64,000 nt of DNA from Methylobacterium sp. C25 (GCF_021352225.1 NZ_JAAUVI010000017.1:1-64000); one strand, 5' to 3'; shown: positions 51,876 through 61,014, numbered from the stretch's first letter. Notes: generated from the sequence alone by a model not told the origin. Made by a program: numbers and translations.

Positions 51876-53444
51876 TCACTCGGCGGCAACGGCCTCCCGC
51901 GAGGCGCCGAACATGATCCGCCGGCGCATCTCCCGGAAGCTGCTCTCCGCGCCATCCTCCTCGGTCACCAGCGAGACCGCGATTGCGACGAGGAAGGACA
52001 GCGGCATGCAGATCAGCGCAGGGTTCTTCATCGGGACGAACCACCAGGCCTGGGTGACCTCGGCGAGGCTCTTGCCCATCACGTCGACCTGCACCGTGGG
52101 CGACAGACAGATCAGCAGGAGCGAGGAGATCGTCCCGACTAGGATGCTGGCGACGGCGCCCGAAGTGGTGAAGCGCTTCCAGGCGATCGACAGCAGCAGC
52201 GCCGGGAAGTTGGCCGCTGCTGCGACCGCGAAGGCTAGCCCCGCCATGAAGGCGACGTTCTGACCTTCGAACATGATGCCGAGGAAGACGGCCAGCACCG
52301 CGATGGCAACCGTCGCGATCCGCGCCACGGTGAGCTGCTCGCGCTCTGGGGCATCGCCGCCACGGACCACGTTGACCCAGAGGTCGTGGCAGACGGTGGC
52401 CACGCCCGACAGGGTCAGCCCGGCGACGACGGCCAGCATCGTTGCGAAGGCGACCGCGCAGATGAAGCCGAAGAAGCCGTTGCCGCCGACGGTGAGGGCG
52501 AGCAGCGGAGCCGCCATGTTGCCGCCGCCGCCGGCCTTGATCACCGCCTCCGGGCCGACGAGGACCATGGCCCCGAAGCCGATCACGAAGACGAGCAGGT
52601 GGAAGGATCCGATGATGCCGGTGGCGTAGAGGATCGACATGCGCGCCTCTTTGACGTCCGGCACCGTGAAGGCCCGCATCAGGATATGCGGGAGTGCCGC
52701 CGTGCCGAACATCAGCCCGACGCCCAGCGAGATCGAATCCCAGCCGCTGCCCGCGACCTTGCTGCCCGGCTGCAGAACCCGCGTGCCGTATTTCTCGGCG
52801 GCTGCGGAGAACAGGTTCAGCGGGTTCATGTCGAAATGCGCGAGCACGAGCATCGCCAGCACGAACCCGCCGAGCGAAAGCAAAGCCGCCTTGATCACCT
52901 GGACCCAGGTGGTCGCCAGCATGCCGCCGAAGATCACGTAGGTGAGCATCGCCGTTCCGACCACGACGACCGAGGCGGTGTAGGGCAGCCCGAACAGCAG
53001 TTTGATCAGCGAGCCGGTCGCGACCATCTGGGCGATCAGGTAGAGCAGGATGACGGTGAGCGTGCCGATGGCAGCCGCCATCCGGACCGGCCGCTGCCGC
53101 AGGCGGTAGGCGACGACGTCGGCGAAGGTGAACTTGCCGAGGTTGCGCAGGGGCTCGACGATCAGGAACGAGATGATCGGCCAGCCGACGAGGAAGCCGA
53201 TCGAGTAGATCAGCCCATCGAAGCCGTTCGAGGTGATGATGCCGGCAATGCCGAGCAGGGCCGCCGCGCTGAGAAAGTCTCCGGCCAGCGCCCAGCCATT
53301 CTGCCAGGCCGTGATCTGGCCTCCGGCCGCGAAGAACTGTTCTGTGGTGCGTGTGCGCCGCGCCGCCCAGTAGGTGATGCCGAGCGTCAGCGTCATGAAG
53401 ACGAAGAAGAAGGTGATGGCGAGTGGGTTGTTCGCGGCCTGCAT
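51876..53444 (-). CDS. solute:sodium symporter, ActP-type (monocarboxylate/acetate)
   Basis: A 522-residue SSS-family symporter with about 13 membrane helices. It has the signature ITYWAARRTRTTEQFFAAGG near the start and GWALAGDFLSAAALLGIAG, typical of ActP. ActP takes up acetate and other short monocarboxylates with sodium or protons. It follows a DUF485 gene after 10 bp, the usual YjcH-ActP arrangement, and both are downstream of a nitrilase. That suggests uptake of the carboxylic acid made by, or related to, the nitrilase substrate, rather than acetate specifically. Confidence 0.9.
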   Translation of the reverse strand: MQAANNPLAITFFFVFMTLTLGITYWAARRTRTTEQFFAAGGQITAWQNGWALAGDFLSAAALLGIAGIITSNGFDGLIYSIGFLVGWPIISFLIVEPLRNLGKFTFADVVAYRLRQRPVRMAAAIGTLTVILLYLIAQMVATGSLIKLLFGLPYTASVVVVGTAMLTYVIFGGMLATTWVQVIKAALLSLGGFVLAMLVLAHFDMNPLNLFSAAAEKYGTRVLQPGSKVAGSGWDSISLGVGLMFGTAALPHILMRAFTVPDVKEARMSILYATGIIGSFHLLVFVIGFGAMVLVGPEAVIKAGGGGNMAAPLLALTVGGNGFFGFICAVAFATMLAVVAGLTLSGVATVCHDLWVNVVRGGDAPEREQLTVARIATVAIAVLAVFLGIMFEGQNVAFMAGLAFAVAAAANFPALLLSIAWKRFTTSGAVASILVGTISSLLLICLSPTVQVDVMGKSLAEVTQAWWFVPMKNPALICMPLSFLVAIAVSLVTEEDGAESSFREMRRRIMFGASREAVAAE

Positions 53445-53454
53445 GGCTGTCTCC

Positions 53455-53751
53455 TCAGCTCATGATGCGGCGCACGGCCGGATCGTAGAATCGGTTCGCC
53501 CAGACGACATAGGCGAGGCAGAGAACGAAGGATCCGACGATGACTCCGGCGCCCAGTAGGATGCAGAGGGACAGGCCGGGGGCGAGGATCATGCCCATCG
53601 TCGGCTTCGCGAAGGCGAACATCGTCATGAAGCCGAAATACATCGCGATCATCACGACGCTCAGCGCGATGGCGACGCGCGATCGTGTTCGGGACAGCTT
53701 GGCGAATTCATCGTCCTCCCTCGGAAGGACGACCTTGTCAGGTGAAAGCAT
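53455..53751 (-). CDS. DUF485 (YjcH-like) membrane protein
   Basis: A 98-residue protein with two hydrophobic helices (RVAIALSVVMIAMYFGF and GAGVIVGSFVLCLAYVVW), matching DUF485 in length and in the Y-x-W-A-N-R end. It is the normal small companion of ActP-type symporters and may assist their assembly. It lies 10 bp upstream of the symporter and 48 bp after the nitrilase, so the three form one operon. Confidence 0.9.
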   Translation of the reverse strand: MLSPDKVVLPREDDEFAKLSRTRSRVAIALSVVMIAMYFGFMTMFAFAKPTMGMILAPGLSLCILLGAGVIVGSFVLCLAYVVWANRFYDPAVRRIMS

Positions 53752-53799
53752 GCAGCATCTCCTCCCGTTGGCGTGAGACTTGGACGCGATCGAGCAGGA

Positions 53800-54879
53800 T
53801 CAGGTGCCTGTGCGGCGCAGGGGCTGAGCAGGCTCGCGAAGGTCGGGATCGGGGCTGCCGAAATCGGGGCCGTCGCCCCCACCGATCGGCTGAGCAGCCG
53901 GGGCATCGAAGGTGATCGGGTCCCGCGGCGAGCGGTCGACATTGAGCCGGAAGATGTCGAAGCGGTTGTAGTAGCCGACGACGTCGTGGAACTGTTTCGG
54001 CTCGACACAGGCCGAGACGTCGATGTTGGCATAGAGAATGGTCTCGTCCCCCTGATGGGCCTCGACGACATGCGAGCCGGTGGGGTCGAGCACCATCGAG
54101 ACGCCTGCCGGCGTGCGTTCGACGATGTCGGCCAGCGCGTCGTCGCCGTCGCACAGGATGGCGCGGGCAGCGCGGTCGAGGACGGCCGAGCAGACGATGT
54201 TGAACACCTTCGCCTCGAAAGCGTGGGCGCCGGCCCGGATCTCGATGGCCCGCCGCAGATCGTAGGCGGCGCTCTCGCCAGGCGGGCGGGTCGGCCAGGC
54301 CGGCGGATAGGTCGAGATGTGGACCTGCTCGCCCTGGGCCATGAGGGCATAGCGGGCGAGCGGGTTGGTGTTCTCGCCGCAGATCAGCATACCGACCCGG
54401 CCGATCTCGGTGGACACCACCCGAAGGCCGCGCGCATCGCCGTTCGCCCAGACGAGCTTCTCGTAGAAGGTCGGCACCAGCTTGCGGTGGTGGTTGAGGA
54501 TCGCTCCGTCCCGTCCGATCAGGACGTTGGAGTTCCATAAGCAGCCGACACTCGCCTCCGTGCTCTCGCTGAAGCCGAGCGAGACGAGCACGCCGTGCCG
54601 GCGCGCCGCGGCACGCACCGCGCCGATCTCCGGCCCATCGATGCGCACGGATTCGGCGGCAATCCGCTTGAACAGCTCGTGGTTGCGGATTGGCGCGCGC
54701 AGGGCCGCCCAGAGGGGAAAGCCCGGCATGTAGCCTTCGGGGAAAATGACGAGATTTGCTCCTGCGCGGGCGGCCTCGCCGATCAGGGCGACAGCCTTCT
54801 CGGCCGAGGCCGTGCTGTCGAGATAAGCCGATGCGACGTGGCAGGCGGCCGCCTTGAACTGTGGGTACTGGGCGGACAT
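53800..54879 (-). CDS. nitrilase (second, aliphatic-type)
   Basis: A 359-residue nitrilase with the full catalytic set: E48 in FPEGYMPGFP, K133 in HHRKLVPTF, E140 in the same stretch, and C168 in ICGENTNPL. The CGEN motif is the form seen in aliphatic and arylaceto-type nitrilases, unlike the CWEH form of the Nit1C enzyme. The ATG at 54879 is the better start, because the frame stays open far upstream (to 55266) without homology. It is followed by DUF485 and ActP-type symporter genes in one probable operon, with a LysR-type gene upstream on the same strand. It converts a nitrile into a carboxylic acid and ammonia. The substrate is unknown. Confidence 0.92.
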   Translation of the reverse strand: MSAQYPQFKAAACHVASAYLDSTASAEKAVALIGEAARAGANLVIFPEGYMPGFPLWAALRAPIRNHELFKRIAAESVRIDGPEIGAVRAAARRHGVLVSLGFSESTEASVGCLWNSNVLIGRDGAILNHHRKLVPTFYEKLVWANGDARGLRVVSTEIGRVGMLICGENTNPLARYALMAQGEQVHISTYPPAWPTRPPGESAAYDLRRAIEIRAGAHAFEAKVFNIVCSAVLDRAARAILCDGDDALADIVERTPAGVSMVLDPTGSHVVEAHQGDETILYANIDVSACVEPKQFHDVVGYYNRFDIFRLNVDRSPRDPITFDAPAAQPIGGGDGPDFGSPDPDLREPAQPLRRTGT

Positions 54880-54980
54880 CGGAGCGGCTCCTGAATTAGG
54901 CAGCCGCATTAGCAACAGAGGTTTTTGGCGACGCGAACCCGGAAAATCTGCAATGGCCGCTGCAATCATGCCGGGTGCGC

Positions 54981-55877
54981 CTAAAATCGGTTCAAGTACT
55001 CTGCCTCTTCCGTGAACAGGTTGGCCAGGAACCGGGTCACAGCGCGGACCCGCCCGACATGCTCGATGTCTTCGTGGACGCTGAGATAGAGTTCGCGGCG
55101 GACGACCACCTCTTCGGCCAGGACCGGCACGAGCCGCGGGTTCGTTTTTGCCGAGAAGAGAGGCAGCAGGGCGATCCCCGCACCCGATGCGACCGCGGTC
55201 TGCTGCGCCGCCATGCTGGTCGAGCGGAACACCACAGTCGCGGGCGTCAGCACTTCGAGGAGCCAATGCACGGGCTCGATCGCGATGAGATCGTCAATGT
55301 AGTCGACGAAATCGTGGTGCTGCAGCTCAGCCTTCGTCTCCGGCTGCCCGCGCCGCGCGAGGTAAGCTTCCGATGCGAACAAGGCGAGGCGGAACTCGCC
55401 GACGCGCCGGACGTGAAGGCGTGGCCCATTCGGCGGTACGAAGGACACCGAGATGTCGGCTTCGCGCTTGGTCAGATTGATCAGGTGCCGCTCGGTGACG
55501 AGCTCAACGACTACGCCGGGCGTTGCCGCAGAGAATTCGGCGAACTTGGCCGACAGGTAGAATGCCGCGATGCCCTCCATGCTGGCGACCCGGACGAGGC
55601 CCGTCGGCAGCACGGCGTTTTGTAGTCCGAGCGCTTCGGGCACCGAGAGCATCTTCTGCTCTATGGCCTCGGCAATCACGAAGAGCTTGTGGCCGGCTTC
55701 CGTGAGCTGAAAGCCGTCGGAGCCCCGCTGGAACAGCTTCGCGTCGAGGCCGCGCTCCAGTTCGGCGATGCGCCGGCTGACTGTGGTGTTGTCGACCTTG
55801 AGCCGGCGCGCAGCCGGCATCAGCCGCCCGTGCCGGGCGAGTTCGAGGAAGAAGGTGAGGTCGTTCCAATCGAACAT
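54981..55877 (-). CDS. LysR-family transcriptional regulator
   Basis: A 298-residue LysR regulator starting MFDWNDLTFFLELARHGRL at the ATG at 55877; the longer frame is rejected because MFDWNDL is the normal LysR start. The winged helix is at residues 4-62 (with RRLKVDNTTVSRRIAELE), and the periplasmic-binding-like effector domain follows. It lies 101 bp upstream of the nitrilase operon and on the same strand, so it may be its activator, although LysR regulators are more often divergent from their targets. Confidence 0.92.
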   Translation of the reverse strand: MFDWNDLTFFLELARHGRLMPAARRLKVDNTTVSRRIAELERGLDAKLFQRGSDGFQLTEAGHKLFVIAEAIEQKMLSVPEALGLQNAVLPTGLVRVASMEGIAAFYLSAKFAEFSAATPGVVVELVTERHLINLTKREADISVSFVPPNGPRLHVRRVGEFRLALFASEAYLARRGQPETKAELQHHDFVDYIDDLIAIEPVHWLLEVLTPATVVFRSTSMAAQQTAVASGAGIALLPLFSAKTNPRLVPVLAEEVVVRRELYLSVHEDIEHVGRVRAVTRFLANLFTEEAEYLNRF

Positions 55878-56110
55878 AGGGGGCTCGGAATCACGGCACG
55901 GGCCAGACCGTATCTCCCCAGTTTCTAAGCTGGAAGCAGAGGCTAGCGCCGGCAACGAGTTCCCATACCTGGCACATCTACACTTGAATCGGTACGCATG
56001 GCCGGGCTGGGCGCGAAGCAGCCGGTATGAATTGGCCAAGAACGGACAGCTGCTTTCTAGACAGAAGCTCGAGAAGCGGGCTCGCCGATCACCAGCGATT
56101 TATACCGTGC

Positions 56111-57943
56111 CTACGGCAATAGCCTCACGCCGCCTTTGGCCGCGCTGCTCGCGAGGAGTGCATAGGCCCGCAGGGCAGTGCTGACCTGCCGCTTGCGCGG
56201 CGTGGCGGGGTGCCAGCCCTTGTCGTCCTGCGCAGTGCGCCGCCGGTCGAGTTCGGCTGCGTTGACCGCCAGATGGATGCGGCGGTTCGGGATGTCGATC
56301 TCGATCCGGTCTCCGCTCTCGACGAGCCCGATCAAGCCGCCCTCGGCCGCTTCCGGCGAGACATGGCCGATCGATAGCCCTGACGAGCCACCCGAGAAGC
56401 GGCCATCCGTGACAAGGGCGCAGGCCTTCCCAAGGCCCTTCGATTTCAGGTAGCTCGTCGGATAGAGCATCTCCTGCATGCCGGGGCCGCCGCGGGGGCC
56501 TTCGTAGCGGATCAGCACGACTTCGCCGGCCGTGACCCGGCCATTGAGGATGCCGTCGACGGCGGCGTCCTGGCTCTCGAAGACGTGCGCAGTGCCCGTG
56601 AAGGTGAGGATCGAAGCGTCGACGCCCGCCGTCTTCACGATGCAGCCCTCTTCGGCGAGGTTGCCGTAGAGCACGGCGAGACCGCCATCCTGCGAATAGG
56701 CATGTCCGGCCTCGCGGATCACGCCCTTTTCGCGGTCGAGATCGAGCTCGTCCCAGCGCGCGCTCTGGCTGAAGGCGGTCTGCGTCGGCACGCCGCCGGG
56801 CGCGGCGCGGTAGAAAAGGTGGACGCTCTCGCTGGAGGTGCGGCGAACGTCCCAGCGCTCCAGGGCGTGAGACAGACTCTCGGCATGGACGCTTCCGACG
56901 GAGGTGTCGAGGAGCCCGGCACGGGCGAGTTCGCCGAGGATGCCCATGATCCCGCCGGCCCGATGGACGTCCTCCATGTGGACGTTCGCCACCGCCGGCG
57001 CGACCTTGCAGAGCACCGGCACGCGGCGTGACAGCCGGTCGATATCGGCCATCGTGAAATTCAGCTCGGCCTCGTGCGCCGCCGCCAGGAGGTGGAGCAC
57101 GGTGTTGGTCGAGCCGCCCATGGCGATGTCGAGGGTCATCGCGTTCTCGAAGGCGGCGAAGCTCGCGATGCTGCGCGGCAGCACGCCGGCATCGTCCTGC
57201 TCGTAATAGCGCCGGGCGAGGTCGACGATGAGGTGACCGGCCTCGACGAAGAGCCGGCGGCGGTCGGCATGGGTCGCCAGCGTCGAGCCGTTGCCGGGCA
57301 GCGAGAGGCCGAGCGCCTCGGTGAGGCAGTTCATGGAGTTGGCCGTGAACATGCCCGAGCACGAGCCGCAGGTCGGGCAGGCCGAGCGCTCGATCACCGC
57401 GACATCCTCGTCCGAGACGCGGTCGTCGGCGGCCGCGACCATGGCATCGACGAGGTCGAACTTGCGGGTGACGCCGTGCATCACGACCTTGCCGGCCTCC
57501 ATCGGGCCGCCGGAGACGAAGACCACCGGGATGTTCAGGCGCAGCGCCGCCATCAGCATGCCGGGGGTGATCTTGTCGCAGTTCGAGATGCAGACCATGG
57601 CGTCCGCGCAATGCGCGTTGACCATGTACTCGACGCTGTCGGCGATCAGCTCGCGCGAGGGCAGGCTGTAGAGCATGCCGTCATGGCCCATCGCGATACC
57701 GTCATCGACGGCGATGGTGTTGAACTCCTTGGCGACGCCACCCGCCTGTTCGATCTCGCGCGCGACGAGCTGGCCGAGATCCTTCAGGTGCACGTGGCCA
57801 GGCACGAACTGGGTGAAGGAGTTAACCACGGCGATGATCGGCTTGCCGAAGTCACCATCCTTCATGCCGGTGGCGCGCCAGAGTCCGCGGGCACCGGCCA
57901 TGTTGCGGCCGTGTGTGGTGGTTCGGGAGCGATAAGCAGGCAT
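56111..57943 (-). CDS. ilvD: dihydroxy-acid dehydratase
   Basis: A 610-residue dihydroxy-acid dehydratase (EC 4.2.1.9), the third step common to valine and isoleucine synthesis, containing a labile Fe-S cluster. Ligands C122 (SNCDKITPG) and C195 (TCGSCSGMF) are present, as is D81 (VDDGIAMGHDGM). The ATG at 57943 matches the usual MPAYRSRTTTHGRN start; a GTG four codons earlier is possible. It is 76 bp downstream of a possible 34-residue membrane peptide on the same strand. Otherwise it stands alone, with no other branched-chain amino acid gene in the window. Confidence 0.95.
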   Translation of the reverse strand: MPAYRSRTTTHGRNMAGARGLWRATGMKDGDFGKPIIAVVNSFTQFVPGHVHLKDLGQLVAREIEQAGGVAKEFNTIAVDDGIAMGHDGMLYSLPSRELIADSVEYMVNAHCADAMVCISNCDKITPGMLMAALRLNIPVVFVSGGPMEAGKVVMHGVTRKFDLVDAMVAAADDRVSDEDVAVIERSACPTCGSCSGMFTANSMNCLTEALGLSLPGNGSTLATHADRRRLFVEAGHLIVDLARRYYEQDDAGVLPRSIASFAAFENAMTLDIAMGGSTNTVLHLLAAAHEAELNFTMADIDRLSRRVPVLCKVAPAVANVHMEDVHRAGGIMGILGELARAGLLDTSVGSVHAESLSHALERWDVRRTSSESVHLFYRAAPGGVPTQTAFSQSARWDELDLDREKGVIREAGHAYSQDGGLAVLYGNLAEEGCIVKTAGVDASILTFTGTAHVFESQDAAVDGILNGRVTAGEVVLIRYEGPRGGPGMQEMLYPTSYLKSKGLGKACALVTDGRFSGGSSGLSIGHVSPEAAEGGLIGLVESGDRIEIDIPNRRIHLAVNAAELDRRRTAQDDKGWHPATPRKRQVSTALRAYALLASSAAKGGVRLLP

Positions 57944-58019
57944 CGGAAAGATCACTCAGGGGGCGCTAACGCCGTGAAACCACAAAAGAGCACCACGACA
58001 GGTCATCGAAAGCGTGGAC

Positions 58020-58124
58020 TTAGTGCCTCGCGAGCCAAGCGGCCAGCGCGATCATAAGCAGGACAGCCAAGCCGAGAGCGACGACCGCGATCCTCGCGGT
58101 GCGGCGCTGAAGCAGCCGGGACAT
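58020..58124 (-). CDS. possible 34-residue single-helix membrane peptide
   Basis: The frame starts MSRLLQRRTARIAVV, continues with a strongly hydrophobic segment (ALGLAVLLMIALAAW) and ends LARH. A basic N-terminus followed by one transmembrane helix is typical of small inner-membrane proteins. It is too short to be called reliably by length. No strong ribosome-binding site is visible (GACGAG about 13 bases upstream). It lies 76 bp before ilvD on the same strand. Confidence 0.35.
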   Translation of the reverse strand: MSRLLQRRTARIAVVALGLAVLLMIALAAWLARH

Positions 58125-58364
58125 GGCGCTCGTCTGCCGCAAGCTCGTCCATTTCCGCCAGCCCTCTGTCCGGCTCGTGCGACGGTATTGCGGCCATGCG
58201 CGCGTCTTCGGGAAAATACCGGCTAGAAGTAGTCTAGTGCAAGCGCTGTGATTTACTTTGATCCCGCAAAAATTCAGCTATTAAGGATTCGCCAAATTAT
58301 TAAAGAACCGCTCTAGTTTTCGCATATAGGTCAAATTGTTCATAGAAATAATATTCGGCGCAAA

Positions 58365-59984
58365 TCAAAGATCTCGAACGTATTCCCATACCTTGGAGAT
58401 GACGACCGAGCCCTCTCCAACCGAGGATGCTACGCGCTTGACGGATCCAGAGCGCACGTCGCCGACCGCAAAGATGCCGCGATGAGAGGTAGCGTAGGGT
58501 GAGCCGCCACCCGTGGTGTCCCCCGTCAGCACGAACCCATTTCTGTCGAGCTCAACAAGACCTTCGAGCCAGCCCGTGTTGGGCGCGGCACCGACCATGA
58601 CGAACATGGCGCAGGACGTGATCGTGCGTTCGGTCCCATCGCCGGCGTATCGGATCGTTACGGCATCCAGGCGCTCGTCGCCGTGCAGGGCGCACACTTC
58701 CGCACCGTATTCGATCGTGACCGCCGGATCGGCCTCGAGACGGCTCGACAGGTAGCTCGACATGGATGTGGCGAGCGACTGCCCGCGCACGAGGAGACGG
58801 ACGTGTCTGGCCGAGCGGCTGAGAAACATCGCGGCCTGGCCGGCCGAGTTGCCGCCGCCGATGACGATCGCCTCCGCGTCCTTGCAGTAGCGGGCCTCGT
58901 TTTCGGTGGCGGCGTAGTAGACCCCCGCGCCTTCGAGCGCCTCGAGCCGATCGATCGGCAACCGGCGGTACTGGACGCCGGTGGCGACGACGACGGCCCG
59001 ACCTCGGACGCGCTGGTCGTTATCGAACGTCGCACAGAACGCCCCGTCCTCCAGGCGCTCCAGCTTGACGACCCGCCGCGGCATCGCGAACCGCGTCCCG
59101 AATTTCAGAGCCTGGACCTCGCCACGCCAGACGAGATCAGCACCGGAGATACCCGTCGGGAACCCCATGTAGTTCTCGATGCGGCTGGACGTGCCGGCCT
59201 GGCCGCCGATCGCGATGTCCTCCACGACCAATGCGCGGAGCCCTTCCGCTCCCGCGTAAACGCCCGCCGCCACGCCTCCCGGGCCACCTCCGACGATGAG
59301 GACATCGAACGCCTCGTCGTCGATGAGGTTGTAATTGAGGCCGACAAGCTGCGCGACTTTGTCCGGTGTTGGGTCGGTCACGACGATGTCACGACCGAAG
59401 ATGACTGCCGGCTGATCTGGTTCAGCCGAGCAGCTCTTCGCTACAGCACGGGCTTCCGCGCTGCCGAGCTGGTACGATCGGTAGGGAAAACGGTTGCGGC
59501 TCGCAAACTCCGCAATGCGCCGGACTGTCCGATCGACATCCTCACCGATCAGCACAAGCGTTCCGTCGCGAGTGTCGAGCTGCCGCCGGCGCCGGGCGGC
59601 AAGCACCGTTATGACGATGTCCGACATCTCGGGAATCTCGGACATCAGCCGCAGCATTTCTGACCGAGGTACCTCGATGACGTCGGTGCCCACAGACGCC
59701 CTCATAGGCATCGACCAGTTGCCGCCATATAGCAGCGCGATTTCCCCCATGAATTGCGTAGGCCCGAGAGTAGAAGGAAGGTGGCGCTCCCCTGTAAACG
59801 GGTCGACCACCTCGATCTCGCCTTCGAGCACATAGACGAACCGATCGGCGGATTCGCCTGCCCGCGCGAGGAACGTCCCGGCCGGATAGTGCTGTTCGGT
59901 ACCAACGGCGCGGATGGCAGCGACGTGAGACGCTAACAGAGGTACGCGCTGCATCTCGCGCAGGTCTCGGCCGATGGATTCCAT
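58365..59984 (-). CDS. cNMP-binding-domain / thioredoxin-reductase-like flavoprotein
   Basis: A 539-residue fusion. Residues about 15-140 are a cyclic-nucleotide-binding (CRP/Cap-ED) domain with the phosphate-binding-cassette-like FMGEIALLYGGNWSMPMRA. A short thioredoxin-like or linker region leads to a thioredoxin-reductase-type domain with FAD motif VLIVGGGPGGVAAGVYA (about residue 228) and an NADPH site AIVIGGGNSAGQAA (about 373). The redox CxxC of true thioredoxin reductases is missing: that loop reads IGGQAGTSSRIENY. It therefore cannot reduce thioredoxin by the classic route. It has no operon partner, and its function is unknown. Confidence 0.85.
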   Translation of the reverse strand: MESIGRDLREMQRVPLLASHVAAIRAVGTEQHYPAGTFLARAGESADRFVYVLEGEIEVVDPFTGERHLPSTLGPTQFMGEIALLYGGNWSMPMRASVGTDVIEVPRSEMLRLMSEIPEMSDIVITVLAARRRRQLDTRDGTLVLIGEDVDRTVRRIAEFASRNRFPYRSYQLGSAEARAVAKSCSAEPDQPAVIFGRDIVVTDPTPDKVAQLVGLNYNLIDDEAFDVLIVGGGPGGVAAGVYAGAEGLRALVVEDIAIGGQAGTSSRIENYMGFPTGISGADLVWRGEVQALKFGTRFAMPRRVVKLERLEDGAFCATFDNDQRVRGRAVVVATGVQYRRLPIDRLEALEGAGVYYAATENEARYCKDAEAIVIGGGNSAGQAAMFLSRSARHVRLLVRGQSLATSMSSYLSSRLEADPAVTIEYGAEVCALHGDERLDAVTIRYAGDGTERTITSCAMFVMVGAAPNTGWLEGLVELDRNGFVLTGDTTGGGSPYATSHRGIFAVGDVRSGSVKRVASSVGEGSVVISKVWEYVRDL

Positions 59985-60359
59985 AGTTCGCCTCTACTGC
60001 GACCGCTCACTAACGCATTGCACTCGATTGGTTCAGAATCGAACCAGCGGCCCATCGAGCCTTAGGCTATCGCCCGCCCAAAGCCCTGTTTCGACAAGAA
60101 AGAGGGCGCAACGGCACAATTTAGCGAGCCGGTGCGCTGAATAGTCGGCAGCGCAGCTGGAACGACCAAGCCTGATTGGGTGCCGGGACATCTACTCCCG
60201 CTCCGACGAGGATCGTGTCGAAAGGGTTCGCTTCGGCGAAGGGCTGGGGTATGACATCTGCACGCATGACAGACCGGACCGGCCCATTCAGCCTGCGCTG
60301 TGCCGATCACTGCAACCCCTTCAAGTCAAAGCCGCACCGTCAGGAAGTTCTAGTCCGGT
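59985..60359. other. intergenic region with a GlxA-type regulator remnant
   Basis: No complete gene is supported. A 61-residue piece of a GlxA-type regulator lies at 60121-60306. The rest shows nothing recognisable beyond probable promoter sequence for the flavoprotein gene on the minus strand. Confidence 0.5.
60121..60306 (-). pseudogene. fragment of a GlxA-family regulator (PfpI-domain part)
   Basis: The 61-residue open piece contains GPVRSVMRADVIPQPFAEAN and then PFDTILVGAGVDVPAPN, a stretch typical of the PfpI-like domain of GlxA-type AraC regulators, just before where the ARRVAAxCTGAF motif would follow. The nucleophile cysteine and the AraC domain are absent, and the reading frame has a stop directly upstream. 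It is a decayed relic, possibly of the former regulator of the adjacent molybdenum hydroxylase operon. Confidence 0.5.
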
Positions 60360-61004
60360 TCACTGAGGGCAAGGCTGTCCAGCTGCGCCCCACAGGGCTA
60401 CGTCCTTGACGTGATCCTCGAACGTGCCCGGCGGCGTGCTTCGGCCGGATTCGGGGTTCCAGGCTCGGGGGATGAAGCCGTTCAATGATGCGTCGTGCCG
60501 CAGGTGCTCCAGCAAGCCTGCGGCGTCCCGGCCGCCGTTGCGCTTGGCATCCTTCAGCTGCTCGCAGATCTCGGCGCCGGTCTTGCCGAACCACAAGAAC
60601 TCGACCGGGGCCAGCTGCCAGTCGATCCCGGCCCGCAACGGCGCCGGAGCCGGTTCGTTCGGCGCCGTCGAGGTGACGTGGCAGGTCGAGCAGGCGATCG
60701 TCTCCGCGCCGATCCGGCTCTCGCCGGCATGGATGTTCATGCCGTGGACCCGTGTCCTGTTCTCGCCGGCCGGGGTCCACATCGGGATGCCCGCGGCATC
60801 GACATGGCAGTTGGCGCAGCGTGGATGCGTCACCACCGCCTCGATGCGCGTCCAGGCGTCGAGTCCCGCTTTGGCGCTGACGCTGCCGGGCGGGAGAACG
60901 TCCTTTGCGGCCTGTACCTTGGCTTCGTCCTTTGCCTCGACGAAGGCGGTCAGGGCAAAGGCCGCTGAGGTTGTGAGGGCAACTGCGATCAGAAGGCTTT
61001 TCAT
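60360..61004 (-). CDS. diheme c-type cytochrome, isoquinoline 1-oxidoreductase subunit type
   Basis: A 214-residue periplasmic protein with signal peptide MKSLLIAVALTTSAAFALTA and two CxxCH heme c sites, CANCH and CSTCH, about 50 residues apart. The start was set at the ATG at 61004, since the longer frame to 61241 has no protein-like sequence and would overlap the large subunit. It lies 10 bp after the molybdenum-hydroxylase large subunit gene and is probably its electron acceptor, passing electrons to the respiratory chain. It is the third gene of the operon. Confidence 0.87.
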   Translation of the reverse strand: MKSLLIAVALTTSAAFALTAFVEAKDEAKVQAAKDVLPPGSVSAKAGLDAWTRIEAVVTHPRCANCHVDAAGIPMWTPAGENRTRVHGMNIHAGESRIGAETIACSTCHVTSTAPNEPAPAPLRAGIDWQLAPVEFLWFGKTGAEICEQLKDAKRNGGRDAAGLLEHLRHDASLNGFIPRAWNPESGRSTPPGTFEDHVKDVALWGAAGQPCPQ

Positions 61005-61014
61005 CGCGCGCCCC

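Noticed and set aside
58003..58197. 64-residue minus-strand ORF overlapping the possible membrane peptide
   Set aside because: Its product is Arg/Ala/Pro/Glu-rich without pattern, while the alternative frame gives a plausible transmembrane peptide.
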